From contig JAIBAN010000025.1 of assembly GCA_019695185.1 (NCBI GenBank), forward strand, positions 1-64,000: 64,000 bases of DNA, given 5' to 3'. This DNA comes from Blastocatellia bacterium. Lineage in GTDB: Bacteria > Acidobacteriota > Blastocatellia > Chloracidobacteriales > Chloracidobacteriaceae. The position numbers and the translations under genes are program-made. Below the pieces are notes generated by a model. That model was given only the letters and a program-made list of their open reading frames with translations. It had not been told where the DNA came from and did no database searches. Below are positions 1 through 7,777 of this stretch, piece after piece (position 1 is the first letter of the stretch; each line of letters opens with the position of its first letter).

Positions 1-2
1 AT

Positions 3-101
3 GGGTCCCAGGCACTGGCGGCGCTCGCCACGCTCAAATTAAACCAACAGGTTCAATCCTGGTTCAAAACCGGCCAGATTCAATTCAAGCTCACCCCTTG
101 A
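3..101 (+). CDS. C-terminal tail of an unidentified plus-strand protein (partial)
   Basis: An open frame enters from the left edge and stops at TGA 99-101, giving a 32-residue tail that begins GSQALAALATLKLNQQ. Its alternating hydrophobic/polar pattern and lysine/glutamine-rich end look like a genuine protein C-terminus rather than a random frame. It overlaps the 3' end of the minus-strand receiver-kinase gene by 22 bp, so the two genes would be convergent. The family cannot be told from so short a piece. Coding status is inferred from composition only; the upstream sequence is needed. Confidence 0.35.
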   Translation, partial: GSQALAALATLKLNQQVQSWFKTGQIQFKLTP

Positions 102-1111
102 GTGCTTCCAGCCGCACAGGTCGAAATATTATCCGGTTTGATGTCGCGGTGGATGAGGCCCAAGGCATGGGCTTCAGCCAGCATGTCGCAGACCGGCAGG
201 ATGATTTCCAGGCTGCGTTTGACGGGCAACGCGCGGCTTCCCAGCATTTCGTCGGCCAGGGTATGTCCTTCCAGTAATTCCATCACCAGATAGGCAATGC
301 CGGCTGGTGAGATGGCAAAGTCAAGAATGGACACGGCGTTCGGGTGCTGAATCCGACAGGCAGACATGCCTTCCTGGCGGAACCGTTCCAGTTCGGTTGC
401 CTGCATCCATTGATTATCACTGGGGCGAAAGACTTTTACCGCAACCGTGCGCTCCAACCCGATTTGATGCGCTTTGTAGACGGTTCCAAATCCCCCCTCG
501 CCAATTTTTTTATCTAGTCGGTATTTGTTGTCCAGAACCGAACCGGGAAGCACCTCGGACAGGACCGAAAAGACGGCTTCAACCCTGCGTTGGGCTTGCA
601 CCAGGGCCGCATGGGAGCGCTCCAGTTCTTCATTTTTGGAGGCCAGTTCCTGGTTTTGACGTTCCAGGTCCTGTTGTTTCCGTTCCAGGTCCTGCTGTTT
701 TTCTTCCAGTGCTTTTTGCAATCGGCGAATATTCAGATGGTTTTCAACGCGGGCGACCACTTCCTCCGCCTGAAAGGGTTTGGTCACATAATCGGCGGCT
801 CCCAGGGCGAATCCTTTTACTTTGTCCTGCAACTGGTTCAGTGCTGTAAGAAAAATAATGGGAATCTGTTGCGTGGAAAGATCATTTTTGAGCTGTTCGC
901 ACACAGTGAACCCATCCAGTCCGGGCATCATGACATCAAGCATGATCAAGTCCGGGTGGTGTTCATGGGCAGCAATGATTCCATCAACTCCGTCATTTGC
1001 CGTAAGCACATGATAATTGTACTTCTGCAAAATGAGGGTCAGAACTTTGATGTTGATGGCGTTGTCGTCAACGATCAGGATTTTGGCTTGTCCCACAGCA
1101 TCAGGAATCAT
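80..1111 (-). CDS. Response regulator fused to a truncated Ser/Thr protein kinase domain
   Basis: Residues 1-125 form a CheY-like receiver: acidic pair D15/D16, phosphoacceptor D59 in LIMLDVMMPG, T89 and K111 in VTKPF. Residues about 130-176 are a heptad-rich coiled coil (repeats of KQQDLER). From about 195 a Hanks-type kinase begins with glycine loop GEGGFGTV (204-211), lysine K226 in VAVKVF, and the catalytic loop HRDIKPDN (321-328). Fifteen residues later the frame ends, so the DFG magnesium-binding motif, activation segment and whole C-lobe are missing. Just past HRDIKPDN the other two frames read RLEALKG and GELELNLAGF, which resembles what normally follows, so frameshift decay is likely; a plus-strand gene tail overlaps the end. 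A full protein would couple phosphorelay input to Ser/Thr phosphorylation; this one is probably kinase-dead or a pseudogene. Confidence 0.75.
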   Translation of the reverse strand: MIPDAVGQAKILIVDDNAINIKVLTLILQKYNYHVLTANDGVDGIIAAHEHHPDLIMLDVMMPGLDGFTVCEQLKNDLSTQQIPIIFLTALNQLQDKVKGFALGAADYVTKPFQAEEVVARVENHLNIRRLQKALEEKQQDLERKQQDLERQNQELASKNEELERSHAALVQAQRRVEAVFSVLSEVLPGSVLDNKYRLDKKIGEGGFGTVYKAHQIGLERTVAVKVFRPSDNQWMQATELERFRQEGMSACRIQHPNAVSILDFAISPAGIAYLVMELLEGHTLADEMLGSRALPVKRSLEIILPVCDMLAEAHALGLIHRDIKPDNISTCAAGSTQGVSLN

Positions 1112-1208
1112 AGATGTGTCTCAATTGGAAAAAACGGAAAGATGCCCATGATACTTGGAAATTCTTGCGGAATTGTTGCTGTTGCGAAGTTTTTCAGAGG
1201 CCGGTCAG

Positions 1209-1553
1209 TCAGGGTGCCGCCTTGGATGCGGAAATTTGAGGGGCAGACCGGATTTCCTGTTCCAGTAATTCGATGGAATCCAAAACCTGGATGAACTTTT
1301 GCCCAAATTCCGTGAGTCGATATTCAACCCTGGGTGGAATTTCCGGAAATGCTTCCCGCTGCAAAATTTCAAACGCCGTGAGTTTACGCAGCCGCTCATT
1401 GAGCACTTTGGTGGTCAAACCTGGAACCTTTCGTTCCATTGCACCTGGACGACAGATTCCCTGCCGGACCAGGTGAAGAACCGTCAATGACCATTTACAC
1501 CCAAGGATGTCCTCGACCATACGGGAAACCGGGGGACGGTTGCTGCTGCGCAC
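1209..1553 (-). CDS. HxlR-family winged-helix transcriptional regulator
   Basis: This 114-residue protein matches the HxlR/MarR-like family in size and motif order: the GCKWSLTVLHLV helix near residue 18, then RPGAMERKVPGLTTKVLNERLRKL as recognition helix, then a wing and the YRLTEFGQKF segment. HxlR proteins are dimeric DNA-binding regulators, several of which sense electrophiles or redox state through cysteines; C19 (where most relatives have Gly) and C34 are candidates, by inference. The start is GTG 1551-1553, preceded by GGAG nine bases upstream. It is divergent from the mini-thioredoxin gene at 1685, and the 131-bp spacer probably holds both promoters. Confidence 0.88.
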   Translation of the reverse strand: MRSSNRPPVSRMVEDILGCKWSLTVLHLVRQGICRPGAMERKVPGLTTKVLNERLRKLTAFEILQREAFPEIPPRVEYRLTEFGQKFIQVLDSIELLEQEIRSAPQISASKAAP

Positions 1554-1684
1554 AAGTTTTTTCTCCTTTCAATGCAGCAATTCAAACCAAAAAGTGCCTC
1601 CCTTTCCGGTTTGTACCTGCTTTTGCAATTTCGGTTGGGTGGTTACTCTGGCACACACCAATTCTTGCAACAAGGAGATTTTTC

Positions 1685-1921
1685 ATGAAAGCGAAAGCTG
1701 TTTTTTATCATGCCGGGTGCCCGGTGTGTGTCAGTGCGGAACATCATGTGGCCCAGGCATTGGACGAGACCCGTTACGAGCTTGAAGTTGTTCATCTGGG
1801 CGAGGCCAAACCCCGGATTGCCGAAGCCGAGGCACAGGGCGTGAAATCCGTCCCCGCTCTGGTCTTGAACGGTGAGCCTTTTCATATCAACTTCGGGGCT
1901 GACCTGGCGGCTTTGAAATAA
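1685..1921 (+). CDS. Small thioredoxin-fold protein with CPVC motif
   Basis: A 78-residue protein with the redox motif C12-P-V-C15 after a first beta strand (KAVFYHAG) and a cis-proline element SVPALVLNG around residue 57, the arrangement of glutaredoxin/mini-thioredoxin folds. It probably catalyses thiol-disulfide exchange in the cytoplasm, since no signal peptide is seen. The start at 1685 is chosen because AAGGAG lies at 1672-1677 with a good spacer and the thioredoxin fold begins right there; the frame is open further upstream but without homologous content. Divergent from an HxlR regulator, which suggests redox control. The stop codon touches a heptamer repeat array. Confidence 0.82.
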   Translation: MKAKAVFYHAGCPVCVSAEHHVAQALDETRYELEVVHLGEAKPRIAEAEAQGVKSVPALVLNGEPFHINFGADLAALK

Positions 1922-2090
1922 TTGAGAATTGAGAATTGAGAATTGAGTTGTTGCAGAATCCGATATGTTATTTTTCAATCAGTTACAAGATGAGTAACGG
2001 TTTTTCGCCCGTCTTTGTTGAGTCATCTTTGTAACCTATTTAAAAATCAACAAAGAATTATACAATAGCTCAATTCTCAATTCTCAATTC
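1922..2090. repeat. Inverted pair of TTGAGAA heptamer arrays (convergent gap)
   Basis: The left arm 1922-1947 is three TTGAGAA units plus TTGAG. The right arm 2069-2090 is the reverse complement. Inside, GTTACAAGATGA near 1985 and TCATCTTTGTAAC near 2025 form a second nested inverted pair. The element fills the whole gap between two convergent genes and touches both stop codons, so it may work as a bidirectional terminator or mRNA-end hairpin (inference). Confidence 0.85.
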
Positions 2091-2274
2091 ATTCTTTGCG
2101 GGGAAACCCAAAGACGACTCCCAGTACGACTTCCAACAATCCGACAAAGCCCAGCAGGTAGGTGGCCAACGTTCCATTCGGTGGCGGAAGCAGGTTTTTG
2201 CACAGCAACGCCCCCAAAAGCGACATTGCCCCTGAAAGAATTAAAGCAATTCCAATCACCTTGTTTTTATCCAT
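2089..2274 (-). CDS. Small two-helix membrane protein
   Basis: A 61-residue hydrophobic protein. After MDKNK there is one membrane segment (VIGIALILSGAMSLLGALL), a short loop with KNLLPPPNG, and a second segment (YLLGFVGLLEVVLGVVFG) ending in RKE. The longer open frame upstream is not used here: its first 39 residues are low-quality, and AAGGTG sits just upstream of the ATG at 2274. I do not recognise a family. It ends in the TTGAGAA array and lies downstream of the 973-residue gene on the same strand. Confidence 0.6.
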   Translation of the reverse strand: MDKNKVIGIALILSGAMSLLGALLCKNLLPPPNGTLATYLLGFVGLLEVVLGVVFGFPRKE

Positions 2275-2397
2275 GCCCGCACCTTGTTTTTGGGGGTTGT
2301 GATTTGCGATTTGAAAGAGAATGACACTCGCTGATTTGTAAAACCAAGTACACCGGTCATGCAGGGCGCAAGGGCACAGGGCACAGGGCAAATGCTC

Positions 2398-5319
2398 TTA
2401 TTCTTCAGCCGTAAGCAGTTTTTGGAAGGGGCGCACCAGACGCACCAGGAACGCCTGACCGATGCGAGCCCGGAGCCGCTGAAAGCCAGTCCGGTTTTGC
2501 AACTGTTGCAAGCGTTCAAACCTGACCGTTAAAACCAGCCGTTCTTCCGGTGCATAGTAGGCCCGTGTCTGGCCGGTTTCCTGAAATCGAACGGCCAGCG
2601 TATAGCCCAGTTTCTCCATGAGCTGATTGAGTTCATCTTCATCATAAATTGCCAGAATCGCCTCCAGTTCCCGAATCCGGCGGGGTGTGGTTTCCAAACC
2701 CAGCAAATCTTCCAGCACATAGGTTTCCGGCGGGTACCAGTCTTTCACTCCGGCGATTACCTGAGTGCGGCGGGCCATCCGCAAAAAACCACGGATCAGA
2801 CGGTGTTTGAGGCGGCCCTGCCGGGCCCAGCGGGACAACTCGCTCAAGCGGCTGTTCAAGGTATTGTGGCGGGAGAGGTCCTGTGATTGGGGATTCAGAC
2901 TGACCCAGTTTGAAAAGGTATCCACCAAGTCCTTGATTTCAGCCCGGCTTCGGCTCAAGGTCAGCACGATTTGCAGTTGCAGCAGGCGGCGGATGCTGGT
3001 TTCAGTATTCTTCCATTCCTCGAGCACCCGCTCATCTGAGAGTTGTATGTCTTCCAGGTCCTTGAGTGCAAATAAATACGAGGTCAGCTCCACCGGTTCG
3101 CGCTGGTCCAGTTCCTTGATGCTGGCGGAGAGCCGGTCCCGGAAGTTGCCTCGCTCAACCTCAGTCAAAATCACCAGCAAATCCAACCGTTGCAGCAACT
3201 GTTTGAGGAACAGCCGGACAGCAATCACTTCTTCGGCAATATAGGCTTTCTGGGCTAAATCCAACCCTGTTTCAAGTGCCTGGAGGAGCACTGCCCGGTC
3301 ATGTGTCTCAGGTGCCAAGAACGAGGTCAGTACCACCATGGTATAGGTTGAGAGCGGCAAATCGCTACGGGCCAGAAAAACCCGCTTTTGAAAATCCTCC
3401 GGTGACAGCATGGTCGTTGGGCGACTGCGGAAGGTTTCAAAGGCGTGGATTTGCGCTTCTTCCTCGGATTGCGCCTGGCCCACCAGTTGAGTATGGAAGC
3501 TGCGAATAAAACAGATGAAGTTTTCTTTCAGAATGTCTTCGGGCTGGCGGGTGCGAGGCCGGTTTTCAAGCCCAAAGTCCAAGCCACCCTCTTTATACGA
3601 GGTCGGCAAATGAAGATTGACAAACGCCAGATGTTCTTCAATCAATTGGGCTGCCAGGCTGGTAATCCGATAGTTGTCCACATCGGAAAGCGAACGCCCA
3701 TAGAGCAGCCGCGAATAAGCCTCACTCCAGACCAACACCCGTTCCTTCCAACTCTGATAATGCGAGTACGTATTTTCCCGCCCTCTGGCATAGTCGTGGT
3801 CAAAGGTTCGCCGCAGTTGGTCAAGGCAGAAAAGCAAATCGCTCATCAAAACCCCTGAAATCTGTTTCCAGGCTTCGTGCTGGGCTTTGGGGTCGGGCAG
3901 CCGTAGGCTGCCGGTTTGAGTCCGCTGGAATTTTTCCCGCCGGTATTTCAGGGCGCTGATAAACAGCTCGGCCAGGGTGTTTTTCCGGTTGAAAAAATCC
4001 ATTCCCTCCGACAGGGGAATGTTATTGCGGCGGGCGAAATGTTCGGTTCCTTCATAGAGTCGTTCGCGGGCGTACACCTCGCCCGTGCGGGTTTCGAGGT
4101 TCCAGACCGCTTCATAGCAGTAAAAGGTCAACTCGCAGAAATCGCCCACCCGTTTGAGCAAAAACATTTTGCTGCGGTCCGAGCGGGTTGATTCCATAAA
4201 CTCCCGGTCAAAGACCTGTAAAAACCGGTAAATCGAATCATGTATCAAATCGCGGAAAATCTTTTTGAGGCGCGGAACATACTCGCGCCGGACGTTGCTG
4301 GTAAACAGTTCGTCCTCGCCTTCCAACACGATGCGGGTTACGTTGAGCGTTTCCTCAACAAACCCGACCAGTTCCTCCAATGAAAAGGAAATGTTGTGCA
4401 TGATGTATTCGCCCAGAATATAGGCCACCGGATGGTCCGGCCCCTGGTTGCGAATATTGATGGGCTGGATGTTGCGTTTTTTGGCCAGCGCTTCCAGGGT
4501 ATATTCAATGGCGGCAATAAAGAGTGGCTCGCTGTCAATTTTGCTCCATTTGCGTCCGCTGATAAGCATGGCCAGCAGTCCGATTTCACCCTCCCGACTG
4601 AGAATCCGTTGTTCTTCAATGAGAGCTTTCAGGAAACGGGCATCGGTTGGCGTGTAAATGGAGGTTCCGTTTTTGTCCCGCAACGTGGTGGTGTGCAGGC
4701 TGACTTCAATCCGGTCTGCTTCGTTCCGGGGCAGGAGTGGGTGGTCAAGCAACGCCTGTATGATCTGAACAGCGCAGTTTTCAATCTGCTCGTCGTTCAG
4801 TTGCCGGTCCTCGTTTTGCATCAGTTCAGCCCGCAGGATAGGCTGAAAATCAAGGTCCATGGCGAGTTCGGCAGGATGTGCTTCGGCAGGAAAATCAGGA
4901 ATGTACTCGCGGCAATAGGGAATCAGGAGTGCTGCGGCCTTGAGTTCAAACTCAAAGGGGTCAGCCAGTCCGTCGGTCCGGTACTGACAATGGAGCCATT
5001 GGTGGATAACCTCAACAATCTGTTCCTTGATTTCAGCGACCCGGATTTGCTGCTGGAGTGCGGAACGCAGTTCCCGCAAATCCAGCACCTGGGTGGCTGC
5101 GCTGCCTTGACCCACCACCGGGGTGATGTGCTGGGTTTGGCGCGTTGCGGGGGAATTCCCGCTTCCAGCCAAAACCGGTAGACCGAGTGCCGTCAGCCGC
5201 TCATTGAGTTCGCGTTCAATCTCAACCAGTGATTGGCTGGGCGGGCGCAACTCACCTGACTCGACCGTCATGGGCGGGGTTTCCGATGATGGTTGGGGAA
5301 GGTGCGGGTTTTGGCTCAT
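2398..5319 (-). CDS. Large helical protein of unknown function (973 aa)
   Basis: A 973-residue protein with a Pro/Ser/Thr-rich N-terminus (about 1-30) followed by almost unbroken predicted alpha helix, rich in Leu, Glu, Arg and Gln, to the end. There is no signal peptide, membrane segment, Walker motif or metal cluster that I can see. The helix spacing in the C-terminal 400 residues suggests an alpha-solenoid or helical scaffold, but I see no canonical TPR or HEAT signature. Coding status is secure from length and consistent codon use. It stands alone, with only a small membrane-protein gene downstream. I do not recognise the family; a structural or scaffolding role is only a guess. Confidence 0.85.
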   Translation of the reverse strand: MSQNPHLPQPSSETPPMTVESGELRPPSQSLVEIERELNERLTALGLPVLAGSGNSPATRQTQHITPVVGQGSAATQVLDLRELRSALQQQIRVAEIKEQIVEVIHQWLHCQYRTDGLADPFEFELKAAALLIPYCREYIPDFPAEAHPAELAMDLDFQPILRAELMQNEDRQLNDEQIENCAVQIIQALLDHPLLPRNEADRIEVSLHTTTLRDKNGTSIYTPTDARFLKALIEEQRILSREGEIGLLAMLISGRKWSKIDSEPLFIAAIEYTLEALAKKRNIQPINIRNQGPDHPVAYILGEYIMHNISFSLEELVGFVEETLNVTRIVLEGEDELFTSNVRREYVPRLKKIFRDLIHDSIYRFLQVFDREFMESTRSDRSKMFLLKRVGDFCELTFYCYEAVWNLETRTGEVYARERLYEGTEHFARRNNIPLSEGMDFFNRKNTLAELFISALKYRREKFQRTQTGSLRLPDPKAQHEAWKQISGVLMSDLLFCLDQLRRTFDHDYARGRENTYSHYQSWKERVLVWSEAYSRLLYGRSLSDVDNYRITSLAAQLIEEHLAFVNLHLPTSYKEGGLDFGLENRPRTRQPEDILKENFICFIRSFHTQLVGQAQSEEEAQIHAFETFRSRPTTMLSPEDFQKRVFLARSDLPLSTYTMVVLTSFLAPETHDRAVLLQALETGLDLAQKAYIAEEVIAVRLFLKQLLQRLDLLVILTEVERGNFRDRLSASIKELDQREPVELTSYLFALKDLEDIQLSDERVLEEWKNTETSIRRLLQLQIVLTLSRSRAEIKDLVDTFSNWVSLNPQSQDLSRHNTLNSRLSELSRWARQGRLKHRLIRGFLRMARRTQVIAGVKDWYPPETYVLEDLLGLETTPRRIRELEAILAIYDEDELNQLMEKLGYTLAVRFQETGQTRAYYAPEERLVLTVRFERLQQLQNRTGFQRLRARIGQAFLVRLVRPFQKLLTAEE

Positions 5320-5585
5320 GAATCACTCGGAAACGGACACGCTGAAACCAATCCGTGATAGGCGAACTTGCGAACTCTGGGTTGTAAACGGCTGATTGTT
5401 TTTTTGAGACAGGTGGCGGCGTTTTCCGTACAGACATCAAGCATAGCATAAAAGTCACGTTTGCTGATGGACAAGACACCAAACTTCTGAAGTTTCAATG
5501 GATTTTTTCTAGTACGACTAGAGGCCCTCTGTATGAACCACTTGGTAAGCCGGAAAAGAATCCCGCTCTGGATGGGGGGGATGGC

Positions 5586-5908
5586 ATGATATGTCTCAAA
5601 TGCCGCGCGCTCAACCCGGAGCAGACCCGCACCTGTTTTGAATGTGGGAATCCGCTTGGAAAATCAAAGTCCGGTTGGCCTTCCGGTCAGTTTTTTTCCC
5701 ATCCGGACTTGCCTGGGACGGACCGGTTGCCGGACGGGTTGGTTTTGTGCAGTTCGAAAGTTCGCCTGCCAGCCGATGGAGTTTTTGTTCGGTCATGCTG
5801 CTGATGTATTGGGAGTTTCTGTTTCCGGTGGTGTTGGGTTCTTTGATGACCGCGATTTGGTTCGACCGCCGGTCGGATGAACGGTGGCGGAAGCTGGTTC
5901 CACTATAG
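5586..5908 (+). pseudogene. Possible frameshifted zinc-ribbon/membrane protein
   Basis: The frame starting at 5586 encodes a clean N-terminal zinc ribbon, C3-x2-C6 and C17-x2-C20 (MICLKCRALNPEQ ... CFECGNPL), then loses coding character. A second frame, one base off, carries a hydrophobic stretch from ATG 5795 (MLLMYWEFLFPVVLGSLMTA) and a basic tail ending at 5908. A zinc ribbon followed by a membrane helix is a common small-protein layout, so a frameshift in one ancestral gene is plausible. Alternatively these are two tiny genes (5586-5804 and 5795-5908). A run of seven G lies just before the start. Confidence 0.35.
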
Positions 5909-6005
5909 GGGCAGGTGCCTGCGCACAGGCAAAAAATTTTCCCCCACTGCTTTGGGCAATGAGGGAAAGCAATACGATTCCGGAATCTGTTGCCGAAAGG
6001 TATTT

Positions 6006-7592
6006 TCAGTGGCGGAAATGCCGCACGCCAGTCAGGACCATGGCCAACCCATGTTCGTCAGCGGCAGCAATCACTTCCTCGTCGCGGACCGACCCGCCCG
6101 GTTGAATCACAGCCGTAATCCGGTGTTTGGCGGCTTCATCAAGTCCGTCCCGGAAGGGAAAGAACGCATCCGATGCCAGCACGCAACCGGCCAGCGGCAA
6201 AACAGCCTTTTGGGCACCGAATTTGACCGAATCCACCCGGCTCATCTGTCCGGCCCCGGCTCCGACCAATTGACCTTCGCGGGCATAGACAATGGCATTC
6301 GATTTGACGTGCTTGCAAATCTTCCAGGCAAACAGCAGGTCTTTCAGTTCCTGTTCGGTTGGTTGCCGTTTGGTCACCACTTTGAGCTGGTCTGCGGTCA
6401 TCCGGAGGGAATCATTTGACTGCATCAGAATCCCTCCCGAAATGCTCCGGATAGCCGCTCCGGTTGCTCCACCCTGGTCGCTGATGCGCATCAATCGGAG
6501 ATTTTTCTTGGTCGCAAAAACGTGTAGGCTGGCTTCGTCAAAATCCGGCGCAATCACGGCTTCGACAAACATGCTTGTAATTTCAGTGGCGGTTCCGGCA
6601 TCCACCCGCCGGTTAAAAGCGATGATGCCGCCAAAAGCGGAAACCGGGTCGGTTGCCAGGGCCAATCGGAAGGCTTCCAGCGGGACCGCCGACACGCCCA
6701 CCCCGCAGGGATTGGTATGTTTGATGATGGCGCAGGCTGCATCATCAAATTCACAGACCAGATTCCAGGCGGCATCCAGGTCAATCAGGTTATTGTAGGA
6801 AAGCTCTTTCCCCTGTAACTGCATGGCATCCGCCACACCCTGACCGGCGGAAGGTCCGGCTGGAACGTACAGCGCCGCCTCCTGATGCGGATTTTCCCCA
6901 TAGCGAAGCGCCTGTTTTCGAACCAGCCGCAGACTGGTTTGGGCGGGAAAGGTGTCTGCCGCCGCCACGGCAAACTGCTCGGTTTCCGCCTCCAGGCTGG
7001 AGCGGTTTTCCAGAAATTCGGAAATGGCCGTGTCGTAAGCCGCCGTCTGGGCAAATGCTTTTTTGGCCAAACCATAGCGTGTACCAAGGGAAAGCCCGCC
7101 GGTTTCCTTGATTTCATTCACCAGTGCCGGATAGTCCGTCGCATCTGTGACAATCGCCACATCTTTGAAGTTTTTCGCGGCGGCCCGGACCATGGTCGGC
7201 CCGCCCACGTCAATTTTCTCAATCGCAGCAGCAAAAGTGACCCCGTCCTGGGCCACGGTTTGGGTGAAGGGGTAAAGATTCACCACCACCATGTCAATTG
7301 GGGTGATGTGATGTTCGGCCAGTTGGGCCTGATGGGTTGCAAGGTCACGGCGGGCCAGAATGCCGCCATGCACCAGCGGATGAAGCGTTTTCACCCGGCC
7401 ATCCAGAATTTCAGGGAATCCGGTCACGGAGGAAACATCCTTGACCGGCAATCCAGCCTGGGCCAGGGTGTCGGCGGTACCGCCGGTGGAAATCAGTTCG
7501 ACGCCGAGTTTGTGCAGCGCAGTCGCAAACTCGACTAATCCGGTTTTGTCGGAAACGCTCACCAGAGCGCGGTTGATGGCAGTTGTCGTCAT
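6006..7592 (-). CDS. purH: Bifunctional AICAR transformylase / IMP cyclohydrolase
   Basis: 528 residues, the usual length for PurH, which performs the last two steps of purine synthesis: formyl transfer from 10-formyl-THF to AICAR, then ring closure of FAICAR to IMP. The N-terminal cyclohydrolase domain (MGS-like fold) starts with [12 protein letters not shown] and has ISTGGTA and the [15 protein letters not shown] segment. The C-terminal transformylase domain holds [13 protein letters not shown] and the catalytic KHTNPCGV loop near residue 290, and ends in the expected GVRHFRH. It is cytosolic. No other purine gene is adjacent. Downstream of the TPR kinase on the same strand, but the GC-palindrome cluster lies between them. 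Confidence 0.97.
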   Translation of the reverse strand: MTTTAINRALVSVSDKTGLVEFATALHKLGVELISTGGTADTLAQAGLPVKDVSSVTGFPEILDGRVKTLHPLVHGGILARRDLATHQAQLAEHHITPIDMVVVNLYPFTQTVAQDGVTFAAAIEKIDVGGPTMVRAAAKNFKDVAIVTDATDYPALVNEIKETGGLSLGTRYGLAKKAFAQTAAYDTAISEFLENRSSLEAETEQFAVAAADTFPAQTSLRLVRKQALRYGENPHQEAALYVPAGPSAGQGVADAMQLQGKELSYNNLIDLDAAWNLVCEFDDAACAIIKHTNPCGVGVSAVPLEAFRLALATDPVSAFGGIIAFNRRVDAGTATEITSMFVEAVIAPDFDEASLHVFATKKNLRLMRISDQGGATGAAIRSISGGILMQSNDSLRMTADQLKVVTKRQPTEQELKDLLFAWKICKHVKSNAIVYAREGQLVGAGAGQMSRVDSVKFGAQKAVLPLAGCVLASDAFFPFRDGLDEAAKHRITAVIQPGGSVRDEEVIAAADEHGLAMVLTGVRHFRH

Positions 7593-7606
7593 AAATGAAA
7601 TGTTTC

Positions 7607-7777
7607 GAGTTCCGCCTTCAGGCGGCTGTTCGGAGTTCCGCGTTTACGCGGCTGTTCAGAGTTCCGCCTTCAGGCGGCTGACAGGAAAAAATGATGGGCG
7701 TTCAATATACAATTCTGAAAACAAAATCCAGCCGCGTAAACGCGGAACTCCGAACAGCCGCCTGAAGGCGGAACTCA
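7607..7777. repeat. Cluster of GC-rich palindromes (CCGCCT/AGGCGG and CCGCGT/ACGCGG variants)
   Basis: The left block 7607-7680 holds three 26-bp units, each GAGTTCCGCC-type followed by CTGTTC. The right block 7729-7777 holds two units in inverted order. Each unit contains its own hairpin: CCGCCT tc AGGCGG, or CCGCGT tt ACGCGG. The changed bases differ on both sides of the stem, so pairing is conserved. The blocks also pair with each other. The right block overlaps the stop codon of the kinase gene. Confidence 0.85.

Noticed and set aside
4396-5181. Plus-strand frame of 261 residues opposite the 973-residue gene
   Set aside because: The minus-strand gene continues uninterrupted across it and has better codon pattern and length.
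5510-5522. CTAGT-ACG-ACTAG inverted repeat
   Set aside because: Only a 5-bp stem in a spacer with no supporting promoter or gene context; likely chance.
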